Shown here piece after piece: positions 44,930 to 53,401 of a stretch of DNA of 64,000 bases. The notes under the pieces were generated by a model, which saw only the letters and a list, made by a program, of their open reading frames with translations, was not told the origin of the DNA and made no database searches. Positions within the stretch are counted from its first letter, which is position 1, and each line of letters begins with the position of its first letter. Source of the DNA: Clostridium sp. BSD9I1. GTDB lineage: Bacteria > Bacillota > Clostridia > Clostridiales > Clostridiaceae. A program made the translations under genes and the position numbers. The DNA lies in the NCBI RefSeq assembly GCF_900185645.1, contig NZ_FYAM01000004.1, forward strand, positions 62,001 to 126,000. Reading direction: 5' to 3'.

Positions 44930-45970
44930 ATGAGAACAGAAGATGTTTTTTTATTTGTAAAGAGATTTTTAATTTTTATTTTAGCTAGTATAGTCTTTAT
45001 TGTTATTTTATCACTACCTTTGGCAAAGGGTGGCAATAAATTGCCTCAAGATAAATTAAATAATAATATAACGTATAATATGAAGCCTGATAATATAGTG
45101 ACTATCAAAGAAATTAAGGTGAAGGTATATAGAGACAAAACAAAAAAGATAGAAGAAATGAGTTTAGAAGATTATATTAAGGGAGTTGTAGCTTCGGAGA
45201 TGCCTGCGGAATTTCATATAGAAGCACTGAAGGCTCAAGCTGTAGCCGCAAGAACTTATGCAGTGACACATATAAAGTCCCTTGGAGGTTCTGGGTGTAG
45301 TAAGGATAAAAATGCAGATATTTGTGATACGGTACATTGTCAGGCCTTTATGGATAAAGGGGATAGAATGTCAGCATGGCCCAAAGATAAGGGTAATTAT
45401 TACTGGAGTAAAATTGAGGAAGCTGTAAATTCAACTAAGGGACAAGTATTAAAATACAACGAAGAAGTGGTAAAAGGTGCTTATTATTTCGCTATAAGTA
45501 GTGGGAAAACTGAGGATGTGAAGGATGTGTTTTCAACTTCACTTCCATATTTAAAAAGTGTTGAAAGTCCAGGAGAAGAGATAGCACCTAAGTATAAATC
45601 TACTTCTATATATAGCTATTCTAAGTTAACGAGTATTATAAATGAATACTTTGATAAAAGCATAGTGTCATCAAGTAGTTTAAAAACTAACATAAAAATC
45701 AAAAGTAAAACTGAAGCTGGTGGAGTAAAGGAGATACAAATTGGGAGCAGGACTTTAAAGGGAAGTCAATTTAGAAGTATGCTTGGACTTAATTCTACGA
45801 ATTTTGTTATCAGTTTTGGTAAAAAGGATATACAAATAGTGTGTACTGGTTATGGACATGGAGTGGGTATGAGTCAATGGGGAGCCAATGTATATGCTAA
45901 GGGTGGAAAAAGTTACAATGAAATATTAACACACTATTATCAGGGAGTAAAAATAGAGCAAATAAATTAA
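44930..45970 (+). CDS. spoIID: Stage II sporulation protein D (lytic transglycosylase)
   Basis: SpoIID strips and cuts glycan strands during engulfment together with SpoIIM and SpoIIP. The 346-residue protein has one N-terminal membrane anchor (about 8-28), the catalytic region GVVASEMPAEFHIEALKAQA at about 84-103, ARTYAVTHI, and the C-terminal GYGHGVGMSQWGANVYA near 308-324. I start at ATG 44930, eight bases after AGGAG; ATG 44924 is too close. It lies between murA and spoIIQ as in Bacillus. In Bacillus it is sigma-E-dependent. Confidence 0.96.
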   Translation: MRTEDVFLFVKRFLIFILASIVFIVILSLPLAKGGNKLPQDKLNNNITYNMKPDNIVTIKEIKVKVYRDKTKKIEEMSLEDYIKGVVASEMPAEFHIEALKAQAVAARTYAVTHIKSLGGSGCSKDKNADICDTVHCQAFMDKGDRMSAWPKDKGNYYWSKIEEAVNSTKGQVLKYNEEVVKGAYYFAISSGKTEDVKDVFSTSLPYLKSVESPGEEIAPKYKSTSIYSYSKLTSIINEYFDKSIVSSSSLKTNIKIKSKTEAGGVKEIQIGSRTLKGSQFRSMLGLNSTNFVISFGKKDIQIVCTGYGHGVGMSQWGANVYAKGGKSYNEILTHYYQGVKIEQIN

Positions 45971-45974
45971 AGTG

Positions 45975-46005
45975 TAGAGCTGGTTACCGACAGCTCTATT
46001 TTTTA
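45975..46005 (+). terminator. Terminator after spoIID
   Basis: AGAGCTG pairs with CAGCTCT, followed by ATTTTTTA. Confidence 0.8.
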
Positions 46006-46108
46006 TGTCAAACATTGTCATAAAAAATAGAAATAAATTGGAAATAAAATTATAATAAAATGTATTTTTTGATAAGCTCTGGACAAACTAGAAATTGGAG
46101 GTGTTGAT

Positions 46109-46837
46109 ATGAAAAACAAAAACTTTAGTAAAATTTTCAACTTTTTTAAGAGGGAGGGATTTTACGTTGTACTGTTTTTATGCCTATGCATACTTGCTAC
46201 AGTAGCTGTTGTAACTACAAGAGATAATAGGCAGGCTAAAATTGAACAAAATAAAACATCGGTGGTGGAGCAAGAGAAGAAAAAGGATACAGCTCAGGTT
46301 ACTGAAAAGCCTTATACAGATTATGACAATGCAGAACAAGTAAAAAAGACAACTAACACAGAAACAAAGGTAAATAAAGAAGTAAAAAATACCGAAAAAA
46401 CTGCCACAGTATCTAAAACAGTAGATACTAAGTTTGGAAAACCTGTAGAAGGAATTATAGGAAGACAATATTCTGAAGAACCTGTATTTTGGAAATCCAC
46501 CAATAGCTACAGACCTAACTTTGGTATAGATATTAAATGTGAATTAGGGAAACCTGTTGTAGCAGCATTAGATGGAAAAGTTGAATCTGTAAAAAATGAT
46601 ACAGTAGACGGTATTCAAGTAATAGTAGATCATCAAAATGGACTAAAAACAGTATATTCAAATTTAGATTCAAAGGTAAGTATATCAGCGGGAAAAGTGG
46701 TTAAAAAGGGAGATAAACTTGGAGTTGTAGGAAGAACAACTTTAAGAGCTATGTATGAAGCCTATGGAGATCATTTACATTTTGCAGTATTAAAAGATAA
46801 AGATTTTGTAAATCCAGATAAGTATATAAAATACTAA
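46109..46837 (+). CDS. spoIIQ: SpoIIQ-like M23 (LytM) family protein
   Basis: SpoIIQ is made in the forespore and forms, with mother-cell SpoIIIAH, the channel-like link between the two membranes during engulfment. The 242-residue protein has one membrane helix (about 18-36), a low-complexity lysine/threonine-rich linker (40-105) and a LytM domain (about 110-242). The HxH motif is intact (DHLHF, 221-225), but the first zinc histidine is an asparagine in NFGID at 137-141. A GTCATA at 46017 with GGAAATAAA after 17 bases is a weak sigma-F-like promoter. Identity is supported by its place after spoIID. Confidence 0.88.
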   Translation: MKNKNFSKIFNFFKREGFYVVLFLCLCILATVAVVTTRDNRQAKIEQNKTSVVEQEKKKDTAQVTEKPYTDYDNAEQVKKTTNTETKVNKEVKNTEKTATVSKTVDTKFGKPVEGIIGRQYSEEPVFWKSTNSYRPNFGIDIKCELGKPVVAALDGKVESVKNDTVDGIQVIVDHQNGLKTVYSNLDSKVSISAGKVVKKGDKLGVVGRTTLRAMYEAYGDHLHFAVLKDKDFVNPDKYIKY

Positions 46838-46843
46838 ACTTTA

Positions 46844-46876
46844 GGCCATTTTTCGTTCATCTTACGGAAAATGGCC
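46844..46876. repeat. Hairpin between spoIIQ and spoIIID
   Basis: GGCCATTTTTCGT and ACGGAAAATGGCC pair almost fully. No T-run follows on the plus strand, so it is at best a weak terminator; it could also be an operator. Confidence 0.5.
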
Positions 46877-46944
46877 AGACAGATGTAATTTAAGTATATG
46901 AATAAGCATATTTATAAATATAGAAGGGTTAAGGAGGTACCACC

Positions 46945-47199
46945 TTGAAAGACTACATTGAAGAAAGAGTTCTTGAAGTAGCAAATTATATTATAAGTTC
47001 AAAAGCAACAATTAGAAAAACAGCTAAGGTATTTGGTGTTAGTAAAAGTACTATACACAAAGATATGACAGAAAGGTTGCCTAAAATAAATCCTCAAATA
47101 GCAGAAGAAGCCAAAATTATTTTGGATTATAATAAAGCAGAAAGACATATAAGAGGTGGAAAAGCTACTAAAATGAAGTATAAAGCTATTGAAGGATAA
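46945..47199 (+). CDS. spoIIID: Sporulation transcriptional regulator SpoIIID
   Basis: SpoIIID is a small DNA-binding protein that switches mother-cell sigma-E genes on or off and helps make sigma-K. The 84-residue protein has the helix-turn-helix at about 20-43 (TIRKTAKVFGVSKSTIHKD) followed by a basic tail with HIRGGKATKMKYK. It starts at TTG 46945 behind AAGGAGGT. The region from the ribosome binding site to the start is a quasi-palindrome. It precedes mbl, as in Bacillus. Confidence 0.97.
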   Translation: MKDYIEERVLEVANYIISSKATIRKTAKVFGVSKSTIHKDMTERLPKINPQIAEEAKIILDYNKAERHIRGGKATKMKYKAIEG

Positions 47200-47293
47200 A
47201 AACATTCCGATTATAATAAAATTATGTCGTAAAATATATGAAGTTGCATTTTGTTGCAAAATGTTATGGAAAGAGTAGGTGGAGATAATAGGG

Positions 47294-48322
47294 ATGTTTT
47301 TTAAAATGGGTACAGATATGGGTATAGATCTTGGTACAGCTACAGTACTAGTTTATGCAAAGGGTAAAGGAGTTATTTTGAAAGAACCTTCAGTAGTAGC
47401 GATAGATAAAACTAATAATAGAGTCTTAGCTGTAGGGGAGGAAGCTAGACAAATGATTGGTAGAACTCCTGGTAATATTGTAGCTATTAGACCCTTGAGA
47501 GATGGAGTTATTTCTGATTATGACTTGACGGAAAAAATGTTAGAACATTTTTTAAGGAAAGCCTGTGGAAAGAAAAAGATGGTTTCCCCCCGAGTTGTGG
47601 TTTGTATACCTTGTGAAGCTACAGGAGTAGAAAAGAGAGCCGTTATTGATGCTGCTAAGAATGCTGGAGCAAAAAAAGTGTTTTTGATAGAGGAACCTTT
47701 AGCTGCAGCCATTGGAGCAGGTGTAGATATCACTAAGGCTAGTGGAAATATGGTGATAGATATAGGTGGGGGAACAACAGATATTGCGGTTATTTCTCTT
47801 GGAGGAATAGTAGTAAGATCTTCTATAAAGGTTGCAGGAGATACTTTTGATGAAGCTATTATAAGATATGTAAGAAAGAAACACAAGCTCATGATAGGAG
47901 AAAGAACTGCTGAAGATTTAAAAATTAATATAGGATCAGCATATGTAAGAGAAGAAGAAGTTAGTATGGAAATAAGAGGAAGAGACTTGGTGTCTGGCCT
48001 TCCTAAAAATATAAATGTTTCCTCAGAAGAAATGAGGCAAGCCCTAAGCGAAACTGTAAACTCTATTGCAGAATGCACACATTCAGTTTTGGAAAAAACC
48101 CCACCCGAATTAGCTGCAGATATAGCAGATAAAGGAATAGTTATGACTGGAGGGGGAGCCCTCTTAAATGGTCTTGATAAGTTAATTCAAGAAGTTACAA
48201 AGGTACCAGTTTGTATTGTAGAGGATTCTGTTTCTTGTGTAGCAATGGGCACAGGTAAGTTTTTAGATTATTTGGACAAATTAGATGGATCCCTTTCTGG
48301 AGATGATATATCATTATTATAA
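47294..48322 (+). CDS. mbl: MreB family rod-shape protein (Mbl-like)
   Basis: An actin-like filament protein that guides lateral wall synthesis. The 342-residue protein has the nucleotide motifs GIDLGTATVLV at about 9-19, VIDIGGGTTDIAVIS at about 158-172 and MTGGGALLNGLD near 285-296. I start at ATG 47294, nine bases after GGTGGAG. Its position directly after spoIIID is that of mbl in Bacillus subtilis, so Mbl is a better name than MreB, although sequence alone does not separate them. Confidence 0.92.
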   Translation: MFFKMGTDMGIDLGTATVLVYAKGKGVILKEPSVVAIDKTNNRVLAVGEEARQMIGRTPGNIVAIRPLRDGVISDYDLTEKMLEHFLRKACGKKKMVSPRVVVCIPCEATGVEKRAVIDAAKNAGAKKVFLIEEPLAAAIGAGVDITKASGNMVIDIGGGTTDIAVISLGGIVVRSSIKVAGDTFDEAIIRYVRKKHKLMIGERTAEDLKINIGSAYVREEEVSMEIRGRDLVSGLPKNINVSSEEMRQALSETVNSIAECTHSVLEKTPPELAADIADKGIVMTGGGALLNGLDKLIQEVTKVPVCIVEDSVSCVAMGTGKFLDYLDKLDGSLSGDDISLL

Positions 48323-48349
48323 TGATATGCTTTAGTGAAATAAAAGCAT

Positions 48350-48397
48350 AATAAGTGCTTTCGTCTTATTGAATATAAGCGAAAGCACTTATTTTTT
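48350..48397. terminator. Bidirectional terminator between mbl and yyaC
   Basis: AATAAGTGCTTTCG and CGAAAGCACTTATT pair perfectly, followed by TTTTTA. The opposite strand lies next to the yyaC stop. Confidence 0.85.
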
Positions 48398-48947
48398 ATA
48401 GAAGGCAGTCTTTTATATCTGATAGAGTACTGGAGTTTAAATGATAAGCATGAAATAAGGCGTCGCAGATTACTTTAGCCATATTAAAAATTAAACTAAG
48501 ACGTATATTGTTATTGTTAAATACGTTAGCATCAGTTGAGTCTACAATTCCTATTATGGAGGACTTTCCTACAAGGGGGAGGGTTTTACCTACGCCTTTT
48601 CCAGGATGGATTGGGTAATCCCTGGCTTGTATTTCTCCTACATTATCTTCATCACCAAGACATGCATCTATTCCTATTATATTTGCACTAGGATGAAGTA
48701 AACTTATTTCATATAATTTTCTATCTAAATTTAAAGCGTGTATAGGATCAGATATTGTTCCGAATACTGGAAGAGGGAAATTCTTATCTTTAAGTAGAGT
48801 GCCAACTAATGGGCCGAGACAATCTCCTATACATCTATCTGTACCTATACATACTATTATAGTGTCTTTCATAATATAATTTTTTATAAACTCTCCAATT
48901 TCATAATATCCTAAAGAATTGTTAAAATGAGTTCTAGCTTTATTCAA
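48396..48947 (-). CDS. yyaC: Spore protease YyaC (DUF1256)
   Basis: A 183-residue protein related to the germination protease GPR. It has VCIGTDRCIGDCLGPLVG at about 33-50 and IIGIDACLGDEDNVG at about 90-104, where the conserved aspartates form the presumed active site. It may act on small acid-soluble proteins or other spore proteins; the substrate is not established. It starts at TTG 48947, with GGGAGGTG upstream on the minus strand. Confidence 0.9.
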   Translation of the reverse strand: MNKARTHFNNSLGYYEIGEFIKNYIMKDTIIVCIGTDRCIGDCLGPLVGTLLKDKNFPLPVFGTISDPIHALNLDRKLYEISLLHPSANIIGIDACLGDEDNVGEIQARDYPIHPGKGVGKTLPLVGKSSIIGIVDSTDANVFNNNNIRLSLIFNMAKVICDALFHAYHLNSSTLSDIKDCLL

Positions 48948-48961
48948 TAGTTACACCTCCC

Positions 48962-49276
48962 TTAATAATTTATATGAGAGCTGTGTGATAAATATTAAAA
49001 GAAAAAAGATGTTTTTTAGATAATATTAATTTTTATTAGCTAAATCAATTATAAGAAATATGATAAATATAATAAAATAATGGTCTAATATGGAGTAAAT
49101 GAGAATAAAATAGAGTATATTAAAGAAGGATTTGTTTAATAGTCCTATATTGCATTTGAAATTTAGACTATAAGATTGTATACTAATCCATGTTGAAGTT
49201 ATTAAGTGCGGAAACGCGCTAAGATAATTTAATAATAAGGTTATTAACTTGTTAAACAAGTTATGAAACTTATAAT
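48962..49276. other. Gene-free stretch before the tRNA cluster
   Basis: A/T-rich sequence without a credible ORF. It contains a small GCG-GAAA-CGC stem-loop at about 49209-49218 and the inverted repeat TAACTTGTT/AACAAGTTA at about 49245-49264, just upstream of the first tRNA. GATAAT at about 49224 may be the -10 box for the tRNAs, but I see no good -35. Confidence 0.4.
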
Positions 49277-49361
49277 GGAGGAATTCCCGAGCGGCCAAAG
49301 GGGGCAGACTGTAAATCTGTTGTCAGTGACTTCGATGGTTCGAATCCATCTTCCTCCACCA
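49277..49361 (+). tRNA. tRNA-Tyr (GTA)
   Basis: Eighty-five bases with acceptor arms GGAGGAA/TTCCTCC, the long variable arm of tyrosine tRNAs, anticodon loop CTGTAAA (GTA), GGTTCGAATCC T-arm and an encoded CCA end. Identical to the copy at 49465-49549. Confidence 0.97.
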
Positions 49362-49383
49362 CAATAACTTAATATATCCATAT

Positions 49384-49458
49384 GCTGGCATGGCTCAACG
49401 GTAGAGCAGCTGACTTGTAATCAGCAGGTTGTAGGTTCGATTCCTATTGCCAGCTCCA
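49384..49458 (+). tRNA. tRNA-Thr (TGT)
   Basis: Seventy-five bases with acceptor GCTGGCA/TGCCAGC, anticodon loop CTTGTAA (TGT), GGTTCGATTCC T-arm and encoded CCA. It lies between the two tyrosine tRNAs. Confidence 0.97.
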
Positions 49459-49464
49459 TTATAT

Positions 49465-49549
49465 GGAGGAATTCCCGAGCGGCCAAAGGGGGCAGACTGT
49501 AAATCTGTTGTCAGTGACTTCGATGGTTCGAATCCATCTTCCTCCACCA
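49465..49549 (+). tRNA. tRNA-Tyr (GTA), second identical copy
   Basis: Same 85-base sequence as 49277-49361, including the CCA end. The spacing of 6 bases after tRNA-Thr suggests one transcript. Confidence 0.97.
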
Positions 49550-49550
49550 A

Positions 49551-49575
49551 AGACACCAAAGCGGTGTCTTTTTTT
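49551..49575 (+). terminator. Terminator of the tRNA cluster
   Basis: AGACACC pairs with GGTGTCT over a five-base loop, then a run of T. Confidence 0.88.
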
Positions 49576-49632
49576 ACATTCATTTGTTTAATAGATTATC
49601 GATCATAGAATACATAACAATTAAACTTGATA

Positions 49633-49661
49633 TTGACACAAGATTATTATTGTGCTAATAT
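49633..49661 (+). promoter_or_regulatory. Sigma-A promoter of metK
   Basis: TTGACA at 49633-49638, a 17-base spacer and TAATAT at 49656-49661. Transcription would start just before the SAM-I riboswitch. Confidence 0.8.
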
Positions 49662-49684
49662 ATGCTAGTGAATTTAATAGAAAA

Positions 49685-49790
49685 CTCTTATCAAGAGAGG
49701 TGGAGGGAAAGGGCCCTATGAAACCCGGCAACCAAGTACTTTGTACCAAGGTGCCAATTCCTGCAGGTTTGTTCTGCGAGATAAGAGAGG
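49685..49790 (+). promoter_or_regulatory. SAM-I (S-box) riboswitch controlling metK
   Basis: The element begins CTCTTATCAAGAGAGG and has the conserved GGGCCCTATGAAACCCGGCAACC split around 49710-49732, GGTGCCAATTCC near 49751 and a closing GATAAGAGAG that pairs with the start as P1. A terminator follows at 49804-49828. With SAM bound, transcription should stop before metK. Confidence 0.95.
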
Positions 49791-49803
49791 AATGCAAATT
49801 AAG

Positions 49804-49828
49804 CCTCTTCTTATCGAAGAGGTTTTTT
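49804..49828 (+). terminator. Expression-platform terminator of the SAM-I riboswitch
   Basis: CCTCTTC pairs with GAAGAGG and is followed by TTTTTT. The left arm can instead pair with the GAGAGG of the riboswitch P1. Confidence 0.88.
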
Positions 49829-49864
49829 ATTTTACATATTATATTTTTCATTGGAGGTGCAAAA

Positions 49865-51040
49865 ATGAGAAGATTATTCACATCAGAATCCGTTACTGAA
49901 GGACATCCAGACAAAATTTGTGACCAAATCTCTGATGCTGTATTAGATGCTATATTGGCTCAAGATTCTAAGGCAAGAGTTGCATGTGAAACTACGGCTA
50001 CAACAGGAATGGTTATGGTTATGGGAGAAATAACAACATCATGTTATGTTGATATTCCTAAAGTTGTTAGAGAAACAGTGAGAGAAATAGGATATACAAG
50101 AGCTAAGTATGGCTTTGATGCTGATACTTGTTCAGTATTGACTTCAATAGATGAACAATCTCCTGATATTGCAATGGGGGTTGATGACGCATTAGAATCA
50201 AGAGGTACTAGCAAGGATGAGGTTGAGTCTGTTGGCGCAGGAGACCAAGGTATGATGTTTGGTTATGCAGCTACTGAAACTCCAGAGTTTATGCCAATGC
50301 CAATAGCAATGGCTCATAGATTATCAAGAAGACTAACAGAAGTTAGAAAAAATGACACATTAAATTATCTAAGACCAGATGGAAAAACTCAGGTTACAGT
50401 TGAATATGAAGATGATAAACCAATGAGAATAGATGCAATTGTTATTTCTACTCAACATGGACCTGAAGTAACACAGGAACAGATTAATAAGGATTTAATG
50501 GAGCATGTTATAAAAGCTGTTATTCCAGCTGAATTACTTGATGAAAAAACCAAATACTACATAAATCCAACTGGTAAGTTTGTTGTTGGAGGTCCACAAG
50601 GAGATACTGGACTTACAGGAAGAAAAATTATAGTTGATACTTATGGTGGATATGGAAGACATGGTGGTGGAGCTTTCTCAGGAAAAGATCCAACAAAGGT
50701 TGATAGATCCGCAGCTTATGCAGCCAGATGGGTTGCTAAGAACTTAGTAGCTGCTGGAATAGCTGATAAGCTTGAAATAGAGCTAGCGTATGCTATAGGT
50801 GTTGCACATCCAGTATCAGTGGAGGTGGAGACCTTTGGAACTAACAAAGTTGAACATGATAAAATTATTGAAATAATAAATAAGGTATTTGATTTAAGAC
50901 CAGGTGCAATAATCAGAGATCTTGATCTTAGAAGACCTATTTATAAGCAAGTGGCAGCCTATGGACATTTCGGAAGAAATGACTTAGACTTACCATGGGA
51001 AAAACTTAATAAAGTAGAAGAAATAAAAAAATATTTATAG
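49865..51040 (+). CDS. metK: S-adenosylmethionine synthetase
   Basis: MetK makes SAM from methionine and ATP. The 391-residue protein has [17 protein letters not shown] at about 9-25, [12 protein letters not shown] at about 117-128 and [20 protein letters not shown] near 259-278 (ATP and metal binding). ATG 49865 lies behind GGAGGTG; the longer open frame upstream runs through the riboswitch and is not coding. SAM represses its own synthesis here through the S-box. Confidence 0.98.
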   Translation: MRRLFTSESVTEGHPDKICDQISDAVLDAILAQDSKARVACETTATTGMVMVMGEITTSCYVDIPKVVRETVREIGYTRAKYGFDADTCSVLTSIDEQSPDIAMGVDDALESRGTSKDEVESVGAGDQGMMFGYAATETPEFMPMPIAMAHRLSRRLTEVRKNDTLNYLRPDGKTQVTVEYEDDKPMRIDAIVISTQHGPEVTQEQINKDLMEHVIKAVIPAELLDEKTKYYINPTGKFVVGGPQGDTGLTGRKIIVDTYGGYGRHGGGAFSGKDPTKVDRSAAYAARWVAKNLVAAGIADKLEIELAYAIGVAHPVSVEVETFGTNKVEHDKIIEIINKVFDLRPGAIIRDLDLRRPIYKQVAAYGHFGRNDLDLPWEKLNKVEEIKKYL

Positions 51041-51044
51041 TAGT

Positions 51045-51078
51045 AAAAACTCCCTTCAATTCATGAAGGGGGTTTTTT
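51045..51078 (+). terminator. Terminator after metK
   Basis: AACTCCCTTCA pairs with TGAAGGGGGTT, followed by T7. Confidence 0.88.
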
Positions 51079-51156
51079 TATTTAATCAATATAATTATGT
51101 TATAATTGTATTATAGATATCGTCTTATAGTATTAAGTAGAACAGGAGAAGATTAT

Positions 51157-53385
51157 ATGGAAGAAATACAGGGAATTGTAGATTCGATAATATTTAAAAA
51201 TGATGAAAATGGTTATGTAGTAGCAAGATTAAAAGATAATAAAAGTTATTATACAACCTTTGTTGGATGCATTCCCTATATTAGTGAAGGACAGGGCTTG
51301 AAGCTTAAAGGACAGTGGGCAGTTCATCCTCAATTTGGAGAACAGTTTAAGGTTGAAAGTTGTGAGGAAGTGGTCCCTGATTCTGTAAGTGGTATAGAAA
51401 GATATTTAGCATCGGGAGTAATAGCTGGGATAGGGCCTGTAACTGCTAAAAAAATAGTGGAGAAGTTTGGAGAAGAGTCTTTAAATGTATTAGAAAATGA
51501 TATAGAGAAGTTAAGGGAAATAGAGGGTGTAGGAGAAAAAAAGATAGCTATTATATATGAGTCCTACGGTAAACAAAAGGAATTAAGAACTGTAATGATG
51601 TTTTTTCAAAGTTATGGAGTTACTCCTAACCAATGTGTAAAAATATATAAAAGATTTAAGGCTGATTCTGTAAAGATTATAAAAGAAAATCCATATATAT
51701 TAACAGAAGAAATTTCAGGAATAGGATTTAAAACTGCGGATAAGATTGCAAGAAGCTTAGGAATAGATTTGAATTCATCCTTTAGAATAGAGAGCGGAAT
51801 AAATTATATAATAAATCAATTTTGTGCATTGGGAAACACCTATATACCTGTGGAAAGGCTCTTAAATGACGGAAGAGATATATTAGGAGTAAGTGATGAA
51901 GATATAAAAGAGGGAATAATGCAGAGTGCAATTCATGGAAAAATAAAAGTAGAAACGGTTAACAATAAAGAATGCATATTTACTATTCCCTATTATTATT
52001 GTGAGCTTGGGGTAACAAAGAAGATACTAACCTTATCTATAGCGAAATATGATGAGTTGGAGTTGAATGTAGATGAGGAAATAATGGAATTTGAGCAGGA
52101 GAGAGGGATATCTTTTGCATCTTCTCAAATAGAAGCTATAAAGGGTGCAGTAGCTAATGGAGTGGAAATTATAACAGGGGGCCCAGGGACAGGAAAAACG
52201 ACTATAATAAATTGCATTACATATATATTTGAAAAACATGGACTTAGGGTCTTTATGGGGGCACCTACTGGCAGAGCTGCAAAGAGAATGACAGAAGCTA
52301 CTGGAAAAGAAGCGAAAACTATTCATAGGCTTTTAGAAATGGGTGCAGGAGAAGATGAAGATATGATGTTTTCAAGAACAGAAGAAACTCCCCTAGAATG
52401 TGATGCAGTAATTATAGATGAGGCATCTATGATAGATATAATGCTTATGAATAATCTTCTTAAATCTATAGCCCTTGGAACTAGGCTTATAATTGTTGGG
52501 GATGTGGATCAGTTACCATCAGTTGGACCAGGAAATGTGCTTAGGGATTTAATTGATAGTAATTGTGTTAAGGTAATAAGGCTTAAAGACATCTTTAGAC
52601 AGTCTTCACAAAGCATGATAACTGTAAATGCCCATAAAATAAATAATGGAGAAATGCCTTTGCTAAACGGAAGGGATAAGGACTTTTATTTTATAAATAG
52701 TGAAGAAAGCTCATCTACATCGGATATATTAATGGCGCTTATAAGTGAAAGATTACCAAAGTTTAATAAGGAATGGGATAAACAAAAGCATATACAAATA
52801 CTTACACCAATGAGAAAGGGCATATTGGGGGTAGAAAATCTTAATAAGGGACTTCAAGAAGTATTAAATCCCCCTGGAAAGTGGAAAAATGAAAAGAAAT
52901 CTAGAGATAATGTCCTTAGAGTTGGAGATAAGGTAATGCAAATAAAGAATAACTATTCTTTGAAGTGGAAGAGAATTAAAGGCGATGGGGAAGAAGAAGG
53001 GGTAGGAGTGTTTAATGGGGATGTAGGATATATAGATGAAATAAATGAGGAAGAAAATACTTTAAGTATAATATTTGATGAAGAAAGAAAAGTAGTTTAT
53101 GAAGATACTTATTTAGATGAGATAGATTTAGCATATGCTGTAACCATACATAAAAGCCAAGGCAGTGAGTTTCCAGTGGTTATCATACCTATGTTTATGG
53201 GACCTCCGATGCTTATGAATAGGAATTTGCTTTATACAGGAATAACTCGTGCAAAGAAGTTAGTAGTTCTAGTAGGTTCAATAAAGGCTATGAAATTTAT
53301 GATAGATAATAATAGAAGTTTTGAAAGATATTCTTTGCTAAAATGGAGAATAACTAATGTTTTAGAAAATGCTATGGAAGATTAG
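51157..53385 (+). CDS. recD2: RecD2-type ATP-dependent DNA helicase
   Basis: A 742-residue RecD-like 5'-3' helicase that works without RecBC in Firmicutes. The N-terminal OB and helix-hairpin-helix region (about 1-190, with VIAGIGPVTAKKIVEKFG) precedes the motor domain with P-loop ITGGPGTGKTTIINC at about 338-352, VIIDEASMID near 424-433, and the C-terminal AVTIHKSQGSEFPVV near 661-675. The ATG at 51157 is preceded by AGGAGAAG. It is followed by the ComFA-like gene and comFC in one operon. Confidence 0.94.
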   Translation: MEEIQGIVDSIIFKNDENGYVVARLKDNKSYYTTFVGCIPYISEGQGLKLKGQWAVHPQFGEQFKVESCEEVVPDSVSGIERYLASGVIAGIGPVTAKKIVEKFGEESLNVLENDIEKLREIEGVGEKKIAIIYESYGKQKELRTVMMFFQSYGVTPNQCVKIYKRFKADSVKIIKENPYILTEEISGIGFKTADKIARSLGIDLNSSFRIESGINYIINQFCALGNTYIPVERLLNDGRDILGVSDEDIKEGIMQSAIHGKIKVETVNNKECIFTIPYYYCELGVTKKILTLSIAKYDELELNVDEEIMEFEQERGISFASSQIEAIKGAVANGVEIITGGPGTGKTTIINCITYIFEKHGLRVFMGAPTGRAAKRMTEATGKEAKTIHRLLEMGAGEDEDMMFSRTEETPLECDAVIIDEASMIDIMLMNNLLKSIALGTRLIIVGDVDQLPSVGPGNVLRDLIDSNCVKVIRLKDIFRQSSQSMITVNAHKINNGEMPLLNGRDKDFYFINSEESSSTSDILMALISERLPKFNKEWDKQKHIQILTPMRKGILGVENLNKGLQEVLNPPGKWKNEKKSRDNVLRVGDKVMQIKNNYSLKWKRIKGDGEEEGVGVFNGDVGYIDEINEEENTLSIIFDEERKVVYEDTYLDEIDLAYAVTIHKSQGSEFPVVIIPMFMGPPMLMNRNLLYTGITRAKKLVVLVGSIKAMKFMIDNNRSFERYSLLKWRITNVLENAMED

Positions 53386-53401
53386 TAATGGAGTGAAGTA
53401 T

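Noticed and set aside
46930-46947. GGTACCACC resembling the T-box antiterminator bulge
   Set aside because: No T-box leader, specifier loop or terminator precedes it; it is the spoIIID ribosome binding site.
47518-48078. Minus-strand ORF of 186 codons opposite mbl
   Set aside because: Antisense shadow of the MreB-family gene.
49026-49298. Minus-strand ORF of 90 codons before the tRNAs
   Set aside because: Low-complexity A/T translation that overlaps the first tRNA.
49395-49583. Minus-strand ORF of 62 codons over the tRNAs
   Set aside because: It is antisense to tRNA-Tyr and tRNA-Thr. Peptides of this kind are a known spurious product of tRNA reverse strands.
49652-49864. Upstream extension of the metK frame
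   Set aside because: It would translate the SAM-I riboswitch and its terminator; ATG 49865 has the ribosome binding site and the conserved start.
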